A stretch of DNA of 58,121 nucleotides from Oscillibacter sp. (GTDB lineage Bacteria > Bacillota > Clostridia > Oscillospirales > Oscillospiraceae): positions 1-58,121 of the forward strand of contig JAAVYM010000053.1 of NCBI GenBank assembly GCA_022791135.1. The letters are read 5' to 3'. Both the position numbers and the translations under genes were made by a program. This document shows, piece by piece, positions 43,262 through 52,174 of the stretch (within the stretch, counting starts at the first letter, position 1; every line of letters begins with the position of its first letter). The notes under the pieces were generated by a model. It saw nothing but the letters and a program-made list of their open reading frames with translations, did no database searches and was not told where the DNA came from.

Positions 43262-45820
43262 TTAAGATCCACTGGCCTCCAGAAACGTATCCTGGTAGTC
43301 TGTGATAGCCTGCTGAATTGCCTCCAGGTCAAAATATCCCTTTACCATGTTCATCATCTCTATCAGCTTCGCCTGCCGCTCCCGGACCTCTTCTTTTTGG
43401 AACCCCTCTTCCAGCGCTTCCTTACAGTCCTTCAGGTAACACAGCAGATTGAAATATTCCCCGAAATGCATGGCCGTATCGTCTCCCGAACGGTACCGAA
43501 TGTCCCTTTTGATGGAAAAAGCGTTTCTGTAGCGGTTGATTTCACCCTTCCACTCCTCCAGCCACTGCCGTTGCTCTTCCGTGCAGGAAAGGGTTTGAGA
43601 ATCCTGCGCAAAATTCTTTTCCAGCGTGTGCAGCACTAAGGCGGCTTGGATCTGGATCTCCCATAGCCGCTCCGCCGTCTCGTCGGAGAAAACTTCCTTG
43701 ATATACTGTGCCTCCCGGTGAAATACGTTCAACAGGTATTCCTCCGCGCTCAGACCCAACGCCATCACTGCTACCAAATCCGCGTAGCACTCCTTATACA
43801 GAATCAGCAGGTTTCTCACATGCTTCCTGATTACATGCAGACTCTGATTCCGTGTGCTTGCGTCAAAGGATTTGGCATATTTGAGGATGGATTTAGGCTT
43901 TGTTTTCGCCTCCAGGTAATCTTGCAGCAAGCTGGACTGGAGTCCTTCATCATAAAAGACATGGACGATAATTTGATAGAGATGGGCGTTCAAATCCGCG
44001 ATGTAGTATTGGGTATCCTTTGGATCCTCCGGGTAAAGTGCCTCCAGCTTCTGCCGCAGGGTCTCAGGAATTCCCACATAGCCTTCCCGGATCAAAGGAT
44101 AGTCCGAACGGCCGTCCAGCTTCCACTCCGTGGCGATCAGCTCCGCACAGCTGGACAGAATCCGCTTGAACCGCCTCTTCCGGCGCCTTGTGAAGGTTCC
44201 CGTGTAATGTGACATTTCGTGACACAGGATAATCACCGTCTCCAGGGGGCTGTACAGCATGGAGACCGGCAGGGACACCAGCAGGGGCGTTACCTTCCGG
44301 TAAACCTCGTTGGGCCTGTCCGTGCTGGGGTCCAGAATACAGTGGGTGCTGGCCCGTGGTTCCACGTTATAGGTGATGAGGGGGATATAGCTCTGATCCT
44401 TCTCCCCGTTAGCCGCCAGTAAAAACTCGTTGTACTTATGGAGCAGCGCCATGTAAAAGGCCAGGAGCGACGCCGGAATGTAATACCGGGACGACAAAAG
44501 CTCCGGCTTTTGGGACAGCTCTCCCTCCATCCGGGAGACATCGTTTTCCAGGATATCCCAGCAATTTAAAAACTCGCCAATTTCGGCCTCCTGTTTCCGC
44601 CCGATTCGGTAATTTCCCTTGGAAAGGTAGGATAGGCGGTCGATCAAAGCCTGGACGCTGGGCCAGATCAGGATGGATAGATCGTCCGTGATACAGTTCC
44701 CCATCATGGTAATCAGGGAGTCGATCTGGGCGGCCAGGATGGGGAACCAGCGGGTCTGCTTGTCCGGCAGATCCCCTACCGCGTTTTTCAGACTCTCTTG
44801 GGTCCTTTTCAGGGCGGGGATAGACTCTTTGGGTCCCGGGGCCGGGGCCAGGCCATAGGTTTTATCGTAAGAGACGCCAAGCCGGGTAATGATGTCCCCA
44901 AAGGCATCGTGCATACTGACAGACCGTTCCCGATCCACGGGGATCTCCTGTGTGGAAAGAAAGGCGATATAGCGCACCAGTTCCTTCATGGACGCTCCGC
45001 TGAAATTGATAATCGCATCCGCCGTCCCCGAGACAAAGTAAGCTGGACGTTTCGTCTGAGACCAGAACAGCTTGGCGTTCCGGGTGGCAATCACGGAAAA
45101 GCGTACGCTGGCATAGGGAATGGCCTGTTCCATGGCCTCCTTTGCGCTTTGCTTGAAGCGGAGCCGGGGCGCCGACGCGTCCCATCTCTCCATGGCCTCC
45201 TCGATCTGGGGGTCGCAGAGTTCCCCGTGCACCCCGCAGAAGGAGTACACGTTTCCCACCACCGGCACTTCCATCATCCGTCGGATGGCCTGCAGGCAGG
45301 AGAGAATCGAATTGCTCTTGAGCACCACCACCAGGTCGCTCAGCTCGAGAGTGCGATAAAAGACGCAGTGCACCAGCTCGCCGTAAACCTCAATGCTCAG
45401 CTCTCCGGGCTGCTCGCCCCGCAGAGGAAATCCCTCGTGGAGTTTCTCCAGCGCCTCCCGGATACAGTCCACCCCTTTTTTGCCGGTGGGGGTAAAGTGG
45501 ATGCGGGAAACGGTCATGAAACAGGACTTGGTCTCCCAAAATCCAGTCAGGGCCGCAGAGTCCTTCGTGGAATCGTGAAGGATGTACAGGGGGTAATTGT
45601 AATTGTCCCGCTTCTTAAAATCCTCCTCCACGCATTTCAGCGGATCCTCCCCCTCCAGGGGGGAAATTCGCAGAAAGTCAAAATGCCCAAGGCAAACGTA
45701 ACTGTTCTCATCCGCCGCCTTCAGCTTCTCGCAAAGGCGGCTGCTGCGAGACGATTTGGACAGCTCTACCACCCTGAGGTCAAAAAACTTCTCCCCGGCG
45801 GCATGTATTTCATCTGACAT
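43262..45820 (-). CDS. putative zinc metallopeptidase with N-terminal repeated domains
   Basis: An 852-residue protein I do not recognise as a named family. HEMSH (534-538) is an HExxH zinc motif, and ECYAD (677-681) offers the third ligand Glu677 plus Asp681, a pattern of gluzincin-like peptidases. The N-terminal 310 residues hold three similar stretches: YVCLGHFDFLRI (41-52), CVFYRTLELSDLVVVLKSNS (152-171) and YFVSGTADAIINFSGAS (261-277). They share Y-x3-(G/E)-x2-D-hhhh followed by an amphipathic helix, suggesting repeated ferredoxin-like sensor domains. No signal peptide or span is seen, so it is probably cytoplasmic. The membrane-protein gene lies 45 bases upstream and is probably cotranscribed. 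The substrate is unknown. Confidence 0.75.
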   Translation of the reverse strand: MSDEIHAAGEKFFDLRVVELSKSSRSSRLCEKLKAADENSYVCLGHFDFLRISPLEGEDPLKCVEEDFKKRDNYNYPLYILHDSTKDSAALTGFWETKSCFMTVSRIHFTPTGKKGVDCIREALEKLHEGFPLRGEQPGELSIEVYGELVHCVFYRTLELSDLVVVLKSNSILSCLQAIRRMMEVPVVGNVYSFCGVHGELCDPQIEEAMERWDASAPRLRFKQSAKEAMEQAIPYASVRFSVIATRNAKLFWSQTKRPAYFVSGTADAIINFSGASMKELVRYIAFLSTQEIPVDRERSVSMHDAFGDIITRLGVSYDKTYGLAPAPGPKESIPALKRTQESLKNAVGDLPDKQTRWFPILAAQIDSLITMMGNCITDDLSILIWPSVQALIDRLSYLSKGNYRIGRKQEAEIGEFLNCWDILENDVSRMEGELSQKPELLSSRYYIPASLLAFYMALLHKYNEFLLAANGEKDQSYIPLITYNVEPRASTHCILDPSTDRPNEVYRKVTPLLVSLPVSMLYSPLETVIILCHEMSHYTGTFTRRRKRRFKRILSSCAELIATEWKLDGRSDYPLIREGYVGIPETLRQKLEALYPEDPKDTQYYIADLNAHLYQIIVHVFYDEGLQSSLLQDYLEAKTKPKSILKYAKSFDASTRNQSLHVIRKHVRNLLILYKECYADLVAVMALGLSAEEYLLNVFHREAQYIKEVFSDETAERLWEIQIQAALVLHTLEKNFAQDSQTLSCTEEQRQWLEEWKGEINRYRNAFSIKRDIRYRSGDDTAMHFGEYFNLLCYLKDCKEALEEGFQKEEVRERQAKLIEMMNMVKGYFDLEAIQQAITDYQDTFLEASGS

Positions 45821-45865
45821 GAAGATTCCCTCTTTTCTGCAAGCGGTGTTGTGACCATTTGATCG

Positions 45866-47455
45866 TCACGCCGGCTGGATCAGGCCAAACAGTCGTTGAT
45901 AGGTGAGATAGGCGGACAGCATCCCCCGGTGGGAGCGGAACCAGTCGACCTTGTAGGAACACACAATGCCCAGCCCCCATTCCGAGAACTGGGCGCAGCT
46001 TGTGAAGGTCTGCCCAAAACTGTGCTCCATCTCCTCCAGGCGGTCCCAGAACCCCCCACTCTGCTCAATGTCCGCCTTTTCCAGAGCTGATATCTCCGTC
46101 AGCAGCGCGGTTTCCAACAGCAAAAACAGCATCCTGGGCGCCGTATCCACGTCTCCCGCCCAACCGAACCGAGCGGCGGCACGGGAATAGAGCAGCCGGA
46201 TCTGGTAAACGGTTTGCAGGCAGGCCTTGCAGTCCTGCCAATACTGTGCCGGGTCCCCCATGGTGTCCCGGCTGCGCAAATAAGAGATCAGGCCGCACAG
46301 GGGCACGGCGGAGCGCAGAGGCACGCTCATGTCCCCGCTGAATTCCCTCCTGCCCAGAAATTTCTAGCAGTCTTCCAGAAACCTGGCGCTGCCGTCTCCC
46401 GGGCATGCCTGGAGCACCAGGCAAATCAGCTCGTTCTGCTGCTCCGAGGGCAAGTCCCAGAGGATATGCCGCCAGGCCGACGCAGCGCAGGTAACCAGCT
46501 GGGTATATGTTACGATATCGTCCAGACGCTCCGACGGGCCATCCCCGCTCCCCGAGCTTGCCTCCTTTTTCGCCACGGAGGCAAGTTGCTCCTGAACGTC
46601 AAGAAGCCGCTTCCAAAGGCGGCCGGCCACTACCTGAGGCACAAAGCCGTTAGCCTTATAATAAGCGCTGATGTAATCGGAGGCCAACAGGAGACGGCTG
46701 ACGGTCGTGTATTCTTCAACTTGCTGATCCTCCCACGGGTGGGGAACCCTGGAACCCACAAGATAGTATTCCACCATCTTCTGCTTGGAGGCCTGGCCAA
46801 AGGTGAACAGCAGTGCCATAAAGCCCGTATAGGCCAGGGAGGAAATCGCGCCGCAAAGGCACGAGAAGGCGATGATATGATAGCTCATCCCGCAGGAATA
46901 CAGCCCGATCAAAATCAGACAGGTATAGCAGATGAACACATGCCCATGCTCCGGAAACTGCTCTTGGAGCACGTCCCCCAGGGGCACCCTGTAAAACCGC
47001 TTGTCCCGGGCGGAGATCACGTAACTGAGGGAGAAATTGATGAAGCCCATGGAGACAAATATTTCCTTCAGTATCGTCGACTTCGCGTATTGATTGCAGA
47101 TGTCGCAGACGGCCTTATACGTCTGCTGCACGGAAAGAAAACGGTCTGGGTCATGCAAAAGAACGGCCAAAGCAAACAGCATAACGCTCAGCAGGGGCAA
47201 TCGGAACACAAGCAGGAGCACCGAAGTCACCGCCACAACACCCCAAAAGAGGTAATTCAGCGGCACGGCCTCCCATTGGAAACCGATATGTAAGACCAGG
47301 CGGGTTATACTCAGGATCAAAAGGAGCAGTGTGAAGAAATATAAAATGCGATTTCCCAGAATAATCAGCCTGGGCGGCATTTCGAAAAGCTTTCGGGAGT
47401 AGCGGACGGTGACCCGTTTCGAGCGCTTCCGTACGGGCATTCTCTTTTTTTCCAT
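45866..47455 (-). pseudogene. membrane protein interrupted by one in-frame TAG
   Basis: From ATG 47455 (AAGGGAGTGG upstream) the frame encodes 363 residues. It has a basic N-terminus, about five hydrophobic spans (the first near residues 30-59, the last near IIAFSCLCGAISSLAYTGF) and a cytoplasmic C-terminal part. It stops at TAG 46366-46364 after FLEDC. The same frame continues without interruption (KFLGRREFSGDM and onward) for 165 codons to 45866. The second part lacks a well spaced ribosome site. One gene of about 529 codons with a nonsense change or readthrough is the simplest reading; two separate genes are the alternative. The family is not recognised. It precedes the metallopeptidase gene. 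Confidence 0.65.
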
Positions 47456-47489
47456 AAAATACCACTCCCTTAGTCTCTCCCTTCTGCTC

Positions 47490-47532
47490 AAAAAGCAGGC
47501 CCTGATTTTGTGGTACACAGAGCCTGCTTTTT
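47490..47532 (-). terminator. terminator or attenuator between the 74-residue gene and the membrane gene
   Basis: AAAAAGCAGGC (47490-47500) and GCCTGCTTTTT (47522-47532) form an exact 11-base stem. The 21-base loop contains a smaller TGTG/CACA hairpin. On the minus strand the stem ends in TTTTT. It lies 35 bases before the membrane-protein start, a position suited to attenuation. Confidence 0.7.
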
Positions 47533-47647
47533 GGGGAAGATGATTTTTGGAATTTGAACGGCTATGCCGTTGTGAGGAGGGAGTCCTCCAACTCCCAAAA
47601 CGCCGGGGCAGCCGGGGGTAAAACGCGCCTCTATTTTCAAAGCGGAA

Positions 47648-47872
47648 TCAAGAAAAAAATTCCTCGGACTGGTAGTATTGAGCCTGAAGCTCATACACCT
47701 CGTCAGGCAGTTCTCTCAGCCCCTTGAAGAGGTGGTGAGAGAAGAGATCGCTGTTCGCGCAAAAGGAACGGCTTAGGTCAGCTCCGATGGACTCGTCCTC
47801 CTCCATCAAGCCCTCCCGGGCGAATCCATCCCCGAGATACCCATGTGCTGACTGACGAGTTGCGTTTGTCAT
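47648..47872 (-). CDS. unrecognised 74-residue acidic protein
   Basis: ATG 47872 has GGGAGG 8 bases upstream. The protein is hydrophilic and acidic in its C-terminal half (ELPDEVYELQAQYYQSEEFF), with no membrane span. It is the first gene of the minus-strand run that leads to the membrane protein and the metallopeptidase, separated from them by 192 bases with a hairpin. It could be a regulatory or substrate peptide for the peptidase, which is only a guess from position. Confidence 0.6.
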   Translation of the reverse strand: MTNATRQSAHGYLGDGFAREGLMEEDESIGADLSRSFCANSDLFSHHLFKGLRELPDEVYELQAQYYQSEEFFS

Positions 47873-47907
47873 AAATACAGCCTCCCTTTCCGAATTAGAT
47901 ATTCGAT

Positions 47908-47927
47908 GTTCAATTCCGTGATTGAAC
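47908..47927. promoter_or_regulatory. palindromic operator candidate
   Basis: GTTCAAT (47908-47914) and ATTGAAC (47921-47927) form an exact inverted repeat with a 6-base spacer, 35 bases before the 74-residue gene. No promoter hexamers stand out around it. Confidence 0.5.
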
Positions 47928-47940
47928 TTTGATTATGACC

Positions 47941-49178
47941 AGTATAACCGGATTTTCCACAAAAATATTCTCCGCTCTAACACATTTGTGCTCGTGCGGA
48001 GAACATCCTTTCCGATAAAAATTCTCCGTCCTCATCTTGCGATCAGGGCGGAGCGCCTCTGAATCCTGCAAACAAACTCACTGCCATTATGATATCGCAG
48101 TTCCGTCCAAAAATCAAGGAAAAAATAATGGCAAATTTGCACAGCACAATTTTTGTATAATATTTTGCGCTGTCCTCCGATTTTTTGTGCAATTTATACA
48201 ATTTGAAAAAACTTCCTTTTTACAGAGATTCTTCTTGTCCTCATATTAGGGAAATATACCAAAATTCTATTTGGCCAGATCCGCCCCAAATGCCGCTATT
48301 TGATATCCGTACACCACAGGGCCAATCCATAGACGGCGCTCTCTGCCATATACCATTCTATACGGCAGGGCTGCCATCCGTCCCTCACTAAATAACCCCG
48401 CCTAATAATGGGACTTGCTGTTTAAGCGGTGTTATTCTATGGGTGCTATCTTTGAGTACCACGGTTTCCGCACCTTCTGCGTGCGGCTTCTCCGAAGTTG
48501 AAGGGGATTATGTCACAGAGCGCTCATAGAGCAGCAACCAAGCGGGATATGTGGCCATTTTGAGTTCCACCAGTGGGCCTGGCCCAAGCTGCGCTCTTCC
48601 TTGTTCTGGATCAAATAGGATAACTTTTCCTAAACATGCTTAAATTCTCATGTAACTTCACCTGTCTGGGAGTTGAGTCGTTGGACCTCCGCTTGAGAAC
48701 ACCCCAGAGCCTCCGGCGCAGCCGGTTCTTCTAGCTGAGCGTCTTGGACATTTCGGATGATGTGACAGTTGCAGCCCTTCTCTACACCGCAAATCAATCT
48801 TTGATTCTTCCTATCGTTCCTTCTTTAGGTCCATAGTCGCATTTTGCCATTTTCCTTTGCCCATGCGAACGCTGTGTAGGGAACAAATGGATATTGAAGT
48901 CAGACTTTTTAGAAATTTCTTCATTTTGTGCGGGATTCACTTTGTTGGGTTTTGCGGTGGGGTGGAGGCAAAGCATACGAACCCGATTTTACATTCGCTC
49001 CGCGATGAGCCGGCAAATCCTTACGCAGAAATTTTGAGAAATTTAACCGTTTCTAGCTCTTTTTTGCTTTTCCCGCAGCTAAGATAGCAGATTGATTGGA
49101 TTCACGTTGAAGCCTTGCGCGTTGAAATATCCTCATGAATATGGTGTTGGTTTGGACTGGGTCTTTTGCTTTCTGCAA
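47941..49178. other. 1.2-kb AT-rich region without an intact gene
   Basis: Only broken coding-like fragments are seen. On the minus strand, 48648-48782 reads EKGCNCHIIRNVQDA through to a stop without a start codon. Around 48550-48590 the phrase TGTGGCCATTTTGAGTTCC resembles sequence I associate with IS21-type element ends, but no transposase frame is present. I see no tRNA or CRISPR repeat. Confidence 0.5.
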
Positions 49179-49207
49179 TTGAAACCTGGGAAAAAATATG
49201 TTACTAT
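49179..49207 (+). promoter_or_regulatory. promoter candidate upstream of the amidohydrolase region
   Basis: TTGAAA (49179-49184), 17-base spacer and TACTAT (49202-49207). The nearest frame downstream (ATG 49248) has only 35 codons, so this may be the promoter of a lost gene or of a long leader to 49717. The 49208-49716 stretch shows only a tandem GAGATGCTCCGC duplication at about 49577-49604 and nothing else I can name. Confidence 0.5.
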
Positions 49208-49716
49208 AAAAATGGAAAAAGCAAGCAAATCAGTTTTGAGGTAGCAAAATGAAGTTCGATATGTCTAATTTGATGAGGCTCCTATTATTTTCTGAGGTTA
49301 CCAATCCAATCCATTGGTTAGGTGCTCAACTGATTTGGCAGAGGATGCTGTCTTGACCTTATATTTCGGAAAGGATTTCAGACGCACTGCCTTTGCGTGG
49401 GCATCGCTTCCTTTGCAGGCAAAGCGGCCTGGAGCTGTAAAACAATCGCAAAACTTCTGACAAATGAAAACTAAGTGAAAAATGATGCTATTTTGAAAAA
49501 GACTCGCGTTTTGCAGCAATAGAGGACTGCTTATAGCGTTTTGGCAGTATTTGAAATGAGTCACGGCGGACTTTTTTGAGATGCTCCGCTTTGAGATGCT
49601 CCGCCCCGGATTGCCCGAGGGTCAGTGTTTTGGAAACCAATTAACCAATATCGGGGCAGAGAAATCAAGATAGCTGTAAAAACGAGCATGGAAAGTTATA
49701 AAATAGGAAGAATAAA

Positions 49717-50997
49717 ATGAAAACTGCATATACCAACGGAAAAGTCCTGAACGGGCATGAAGACATGGTCCCGGTTGCTGGCTTGGCGGTATTGGTAAAT
49801 GGAGAGACCATCACCGGAGTTGTCTCCGCTGAAAAGATTCCACCTGGACATACTACAGTGGATCTGCGGGGCGGTTACTTGATGCCTGGCCTGATCAACC
49901 TCCATGTCCATATTCCAGGCAGCGGCAAGCCGTCGAAAAAGCAAATGGATACCAAAAAATTGGTAAAGCTGATTACCAGCAATCGCCTGACGCGCAAAAT
50001 CGGTATGAATATGTGCGCCTCCTATGCCCAGACGGAGCTGATGAGCGGGGTCACGACGATTCGGTCTGTGGGCGGCATCCAGGATTTCGACTCCCGGCTC
50101 CGGGATCAGATCCATGCGGGCAAGACCATTGGCCCCAGAATTTTGGCGGGCAACATGGCAATTTCCGTCCCTGGCGGGCATATGGCTGGTTCTTTGGCAT
50201 ACGAGGCCACCTCACCGGAAGAAGCTGCCGCTTTTGTGCGTAAAATTGCCCAGGACAAGCCTGACCTGATCAAGCTGATGGTTACCGGCGGCGTGCTGGA
50301 TGCTGAGAAGAAGGGGGAGCCGGGTGTCCTGCGCATGGCCCCCGAGCTGGTAAAAGCCGCCTGTGACGAGGCCCACCGCCTGGGCCTGCGTGTGGCCGCT
50401 CACGTGGAGAGTCCACAGGGTGTTCAAGTCGCTTTGGAGAACGGAGTGGACACCATCGAGCATGGGGCAAAGCCTACGGAGGAGATTCTCCGCCTATTTC
50501 AGGAGCGGAACAGCGCTCTGATAGCAACTTTGTCTCCCGCGATTCCCTACGCTCTCTTCGATCCCGCAGTCAGCCACTGTGACGAGATGGGGCGCTATAA
50601 TGGAACCATCGTTTTTGAGGGGATCGTCGAGTGTGCCAAAGCCTGCCTGGCCGCAGGCATCCCAGTGGGCCTGGGGACGGATACCGGCTGTCCCTTTGCC
50701 ACTCACTACAACATGTGGCGGGAGCTGCACCACTTTTGCAAGTTCTGCGATGTCACCCCGGCATTTGCCTTAAGCACTGCCACCAAGGGAAACGCCAAAA
50801 TTGCCGGCCTGGGCGACACTCTGGGTACCATTGAAGCGGGAAAGTGCGCAGACATGATCGTCAGCCGCAAGAACCCGCTGGAGGGATTGAACGCGCTTCG
50901 CCAGTTGGATATGGTGATCACGCGGGGGCGTCGCATCAATGTACCCAAGGTGAAAAAGATGGCTCAAGTAGAACAGGAACTGGATCGGTTTTTATAA
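49717..50997 (+). CDS. imidazolonepropionase-like amidohydrolase
   Basis: A 426-residue metal-dependent hydrolase of the amidohydrolase superfamily. The signature HVHIPG after PGLINL supplies two metal ligands, LIKLMVTGG holds the bridging lysine, VAAHVESPQG and DTIEHG supply histidines, and GLGTDTG the catalytic Asp. Short beta-sheet sections at both ends complete the composite domain (LRGGYLMPGL and TIEAGKCADMIV). The closest relatives are imidazolonepropionase-like or prolidase-type peptidases that cleave Xaa-amino acid dipeptides. No histidine-degradation genes adjoin it. It stands alone between decayed sequences and looks intact. Confidence 0.9.
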   Translation: MKTAYTNGKVLNGHEDMVPVAGLAVLVNGETITGVVSAEKIPPGHTTVDLRGGYLMPGLINLHVHIPGSGKPSKKQMDTKKLVKLITSNRLTRKIGMNMCASYAQTELMSGVTTIRSVGGIQDFDSRLRDQIHAGKTIGPRILAGNMAISVPGGHMAGSLAYEATSPEEAAAFVRKIAQDKPDLIKLMVTGGVLDAEKKGEPGVLRMAPELVKAACDEAHRLGLRVAAHVESPQGVQVALENGVDTIEHGAKPTEEILRLFQERNSALIATLSPAIPYALFDPAVSHCDEMGRYNGTIVFEGIVECAKACLAAGIPVGLGTDTGCPFATHYNMWRELHHFCKFCDVTPAFALSTATKGNAKIAGLGDTLGTIEAGKCADMIVSRKNPLEGLNALRQLDMVITRGRRINVPKVKKMAQVEQELDRFL

Positions 50998-51026
50998 CGG
51001 GAAGGAGATAGAAAGCCATTGGAAAG

Positions 51027-51534
51027 ATGGCGGTTATTTACCATTCCGTTACAGGTAATACGAACAGACATGGGAGAACAAATCGAAAAAGGCATGAATT
51101 CCGCTGAAGTTTTAAGGTAAATAGTTTCCCGATTGAAGCGGTGTATGTTGAATTTGTAAGAGAGACAAAATGCGTGGTGTTTGGTTCTCCCATTTATGAG
51201 GTGTGTATTGCTGGGTGAATGATGAACTACCTTCTGGCAGAAGCGGACAACCTGGGCCGGAGGGGCGACGTGCCGGTGCGTATTACGACGGTTCAGCAGG
51301 TTCGTGATGGTGGAGAATTGGGCATCCGTGAAATGCTGGACCGCTACATGGTCGTGGGGTGCTTACTTGCTGCTCAGGAGAAACCTCCTATGGTAAACCG
51401 GTGATTCGCCTTGGGCCGTAGGGGACGATCATACGCTGGATACCAATGAATTTTCAGAAAATTATGCAGTCTATGAAGTACGAGCGGCAACAAAAGCTAT
51501 TGAGGGCAAGGTCAGTTTGAAAATTGCTGCATGA
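51027..51534 (+). pseudogene. decayed flavodoxin-family protein
   Basis: MAVIYHSVTGNT from ATG 51027 is the FMN phosphate loop of flavodoxins. Frameshifts then break the gene: MGEQIEKGMNSAE, CVVFGSPIYE, MMNYLLAEADNLG and GELGIREMLDRYMVVG occur in order but in different frames. The pieces together cover a whole short flavodoxin-like NAD(P)H-oxidoreductase domain, so this is a recent multi-lesion pseudogene. Confidence 0.8.
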
Positions 51535-51636
51535 GGTGAGGGAATAAGCACTGCGCGAATATACGTGAGGCTGAACGGCTGCTTGCCGTAGCCCGGATTT
51601 CTGCGCGGAGCATGAAACGTTTGAGGGGGCCTGCTT

Positions 51637-51888
51637 ATGTGGAAAAAACCCAAGCGGCTGCTGGAGGCCGCTGGCATGCTCTTGATTCTGGCGCTGACGG
51701 CGGCTGCTCTTTATCTCCTGATTCTATACCCCGGCGATATCTCCGCCCGGCGGACAGAGAACCGCCTGGTATTTGGAGCCATTTACATGACCATGAACAA
51801 CCCCTATTATCAGGTGTTGGACAACTGCCTGCGTTCGGAGATTGAAGCCAATGGGGACATCCTCCTGGGTTGGGGTCTCGCCAGATAA
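51637..51888 (+). pseudogene. truncated RbsB/LacI-type sugar-binding protein N-terminus
   Basis: The 83-residue frame opens with a basic start and a hydrophobic segment (LLILALTAAALYLLILY) and continues FGAIYMTMNNPYYQVLDNCL, typical of the first strand of ribose-type binding proteins or membrane-anchored sensors. It stops where the sequence passes into the sbcC fragment on the other strand, near 51880. The remaining three quarters of the gene are absent, so it was cut by a rearrangement. Confidence 0.7.
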
Positions 51889-52174
51889 AGGCGCAAACCG
51901 GTTCCTTTGCCCGGCGGAAAACTGCGATCGGCATACAGGACAGACGGCTCTCCCGGTATGTTCCAGTTCCTGCCGGAGGGTCCTCGGCGATGAGACCGGC
52001 CTGCCCGCTGGCAGCGCCGTAGAGGGTGAACATGATGGCATCAAAAATGGTGGTTTTCCCTGCTCCCGTATCTCCGGTAATGAGATAGAGTCCATGGGTC
52101 AGCCGGTCGAAGTCAATGGAGGTTTTCTTTGCATAGGAGCCGAAGGCAGTCATTTCCAGCAAAATCGGTTTCAT
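51885..52174 (-). pseudogene. sbcC: sbcC fragment: ATPase N-terminus joined to zinc hook
   Basis: SbcC is the SMC-like ATPase of the SbcCD nuclease. ATG 52174 begins KPILLEMTAFGSYAKKTSI with Walker A ITGDTGAGKTT and ends the N-domain near FTLYGAASG. About 52000 the text changes frame to LRQELEHTGRAVCPVCRSQF, which looks like the CPVC zinc hook that normally lies hundreds of residues later. The rest is missing at the junction with the sugar-binding fragment. Its start overlaps the sbcD stop as ATGA, the usual operon order. Confidence 0.8.

Noticed and set aside
46214-47293. Plus-strand frame of 359 codons opposite the membrane-protein gene
   Set aside because: Low-complexity His/Gln-rich product without ribosome site; the minus strand shows clear membrane spans and codon periodicity.
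48550-48590. IS21-type insertion-sequence end
   Set aside because: The resemblance is to a remembered phrase only; no transposase frame, paired terminal repeat or target duplication was seen.
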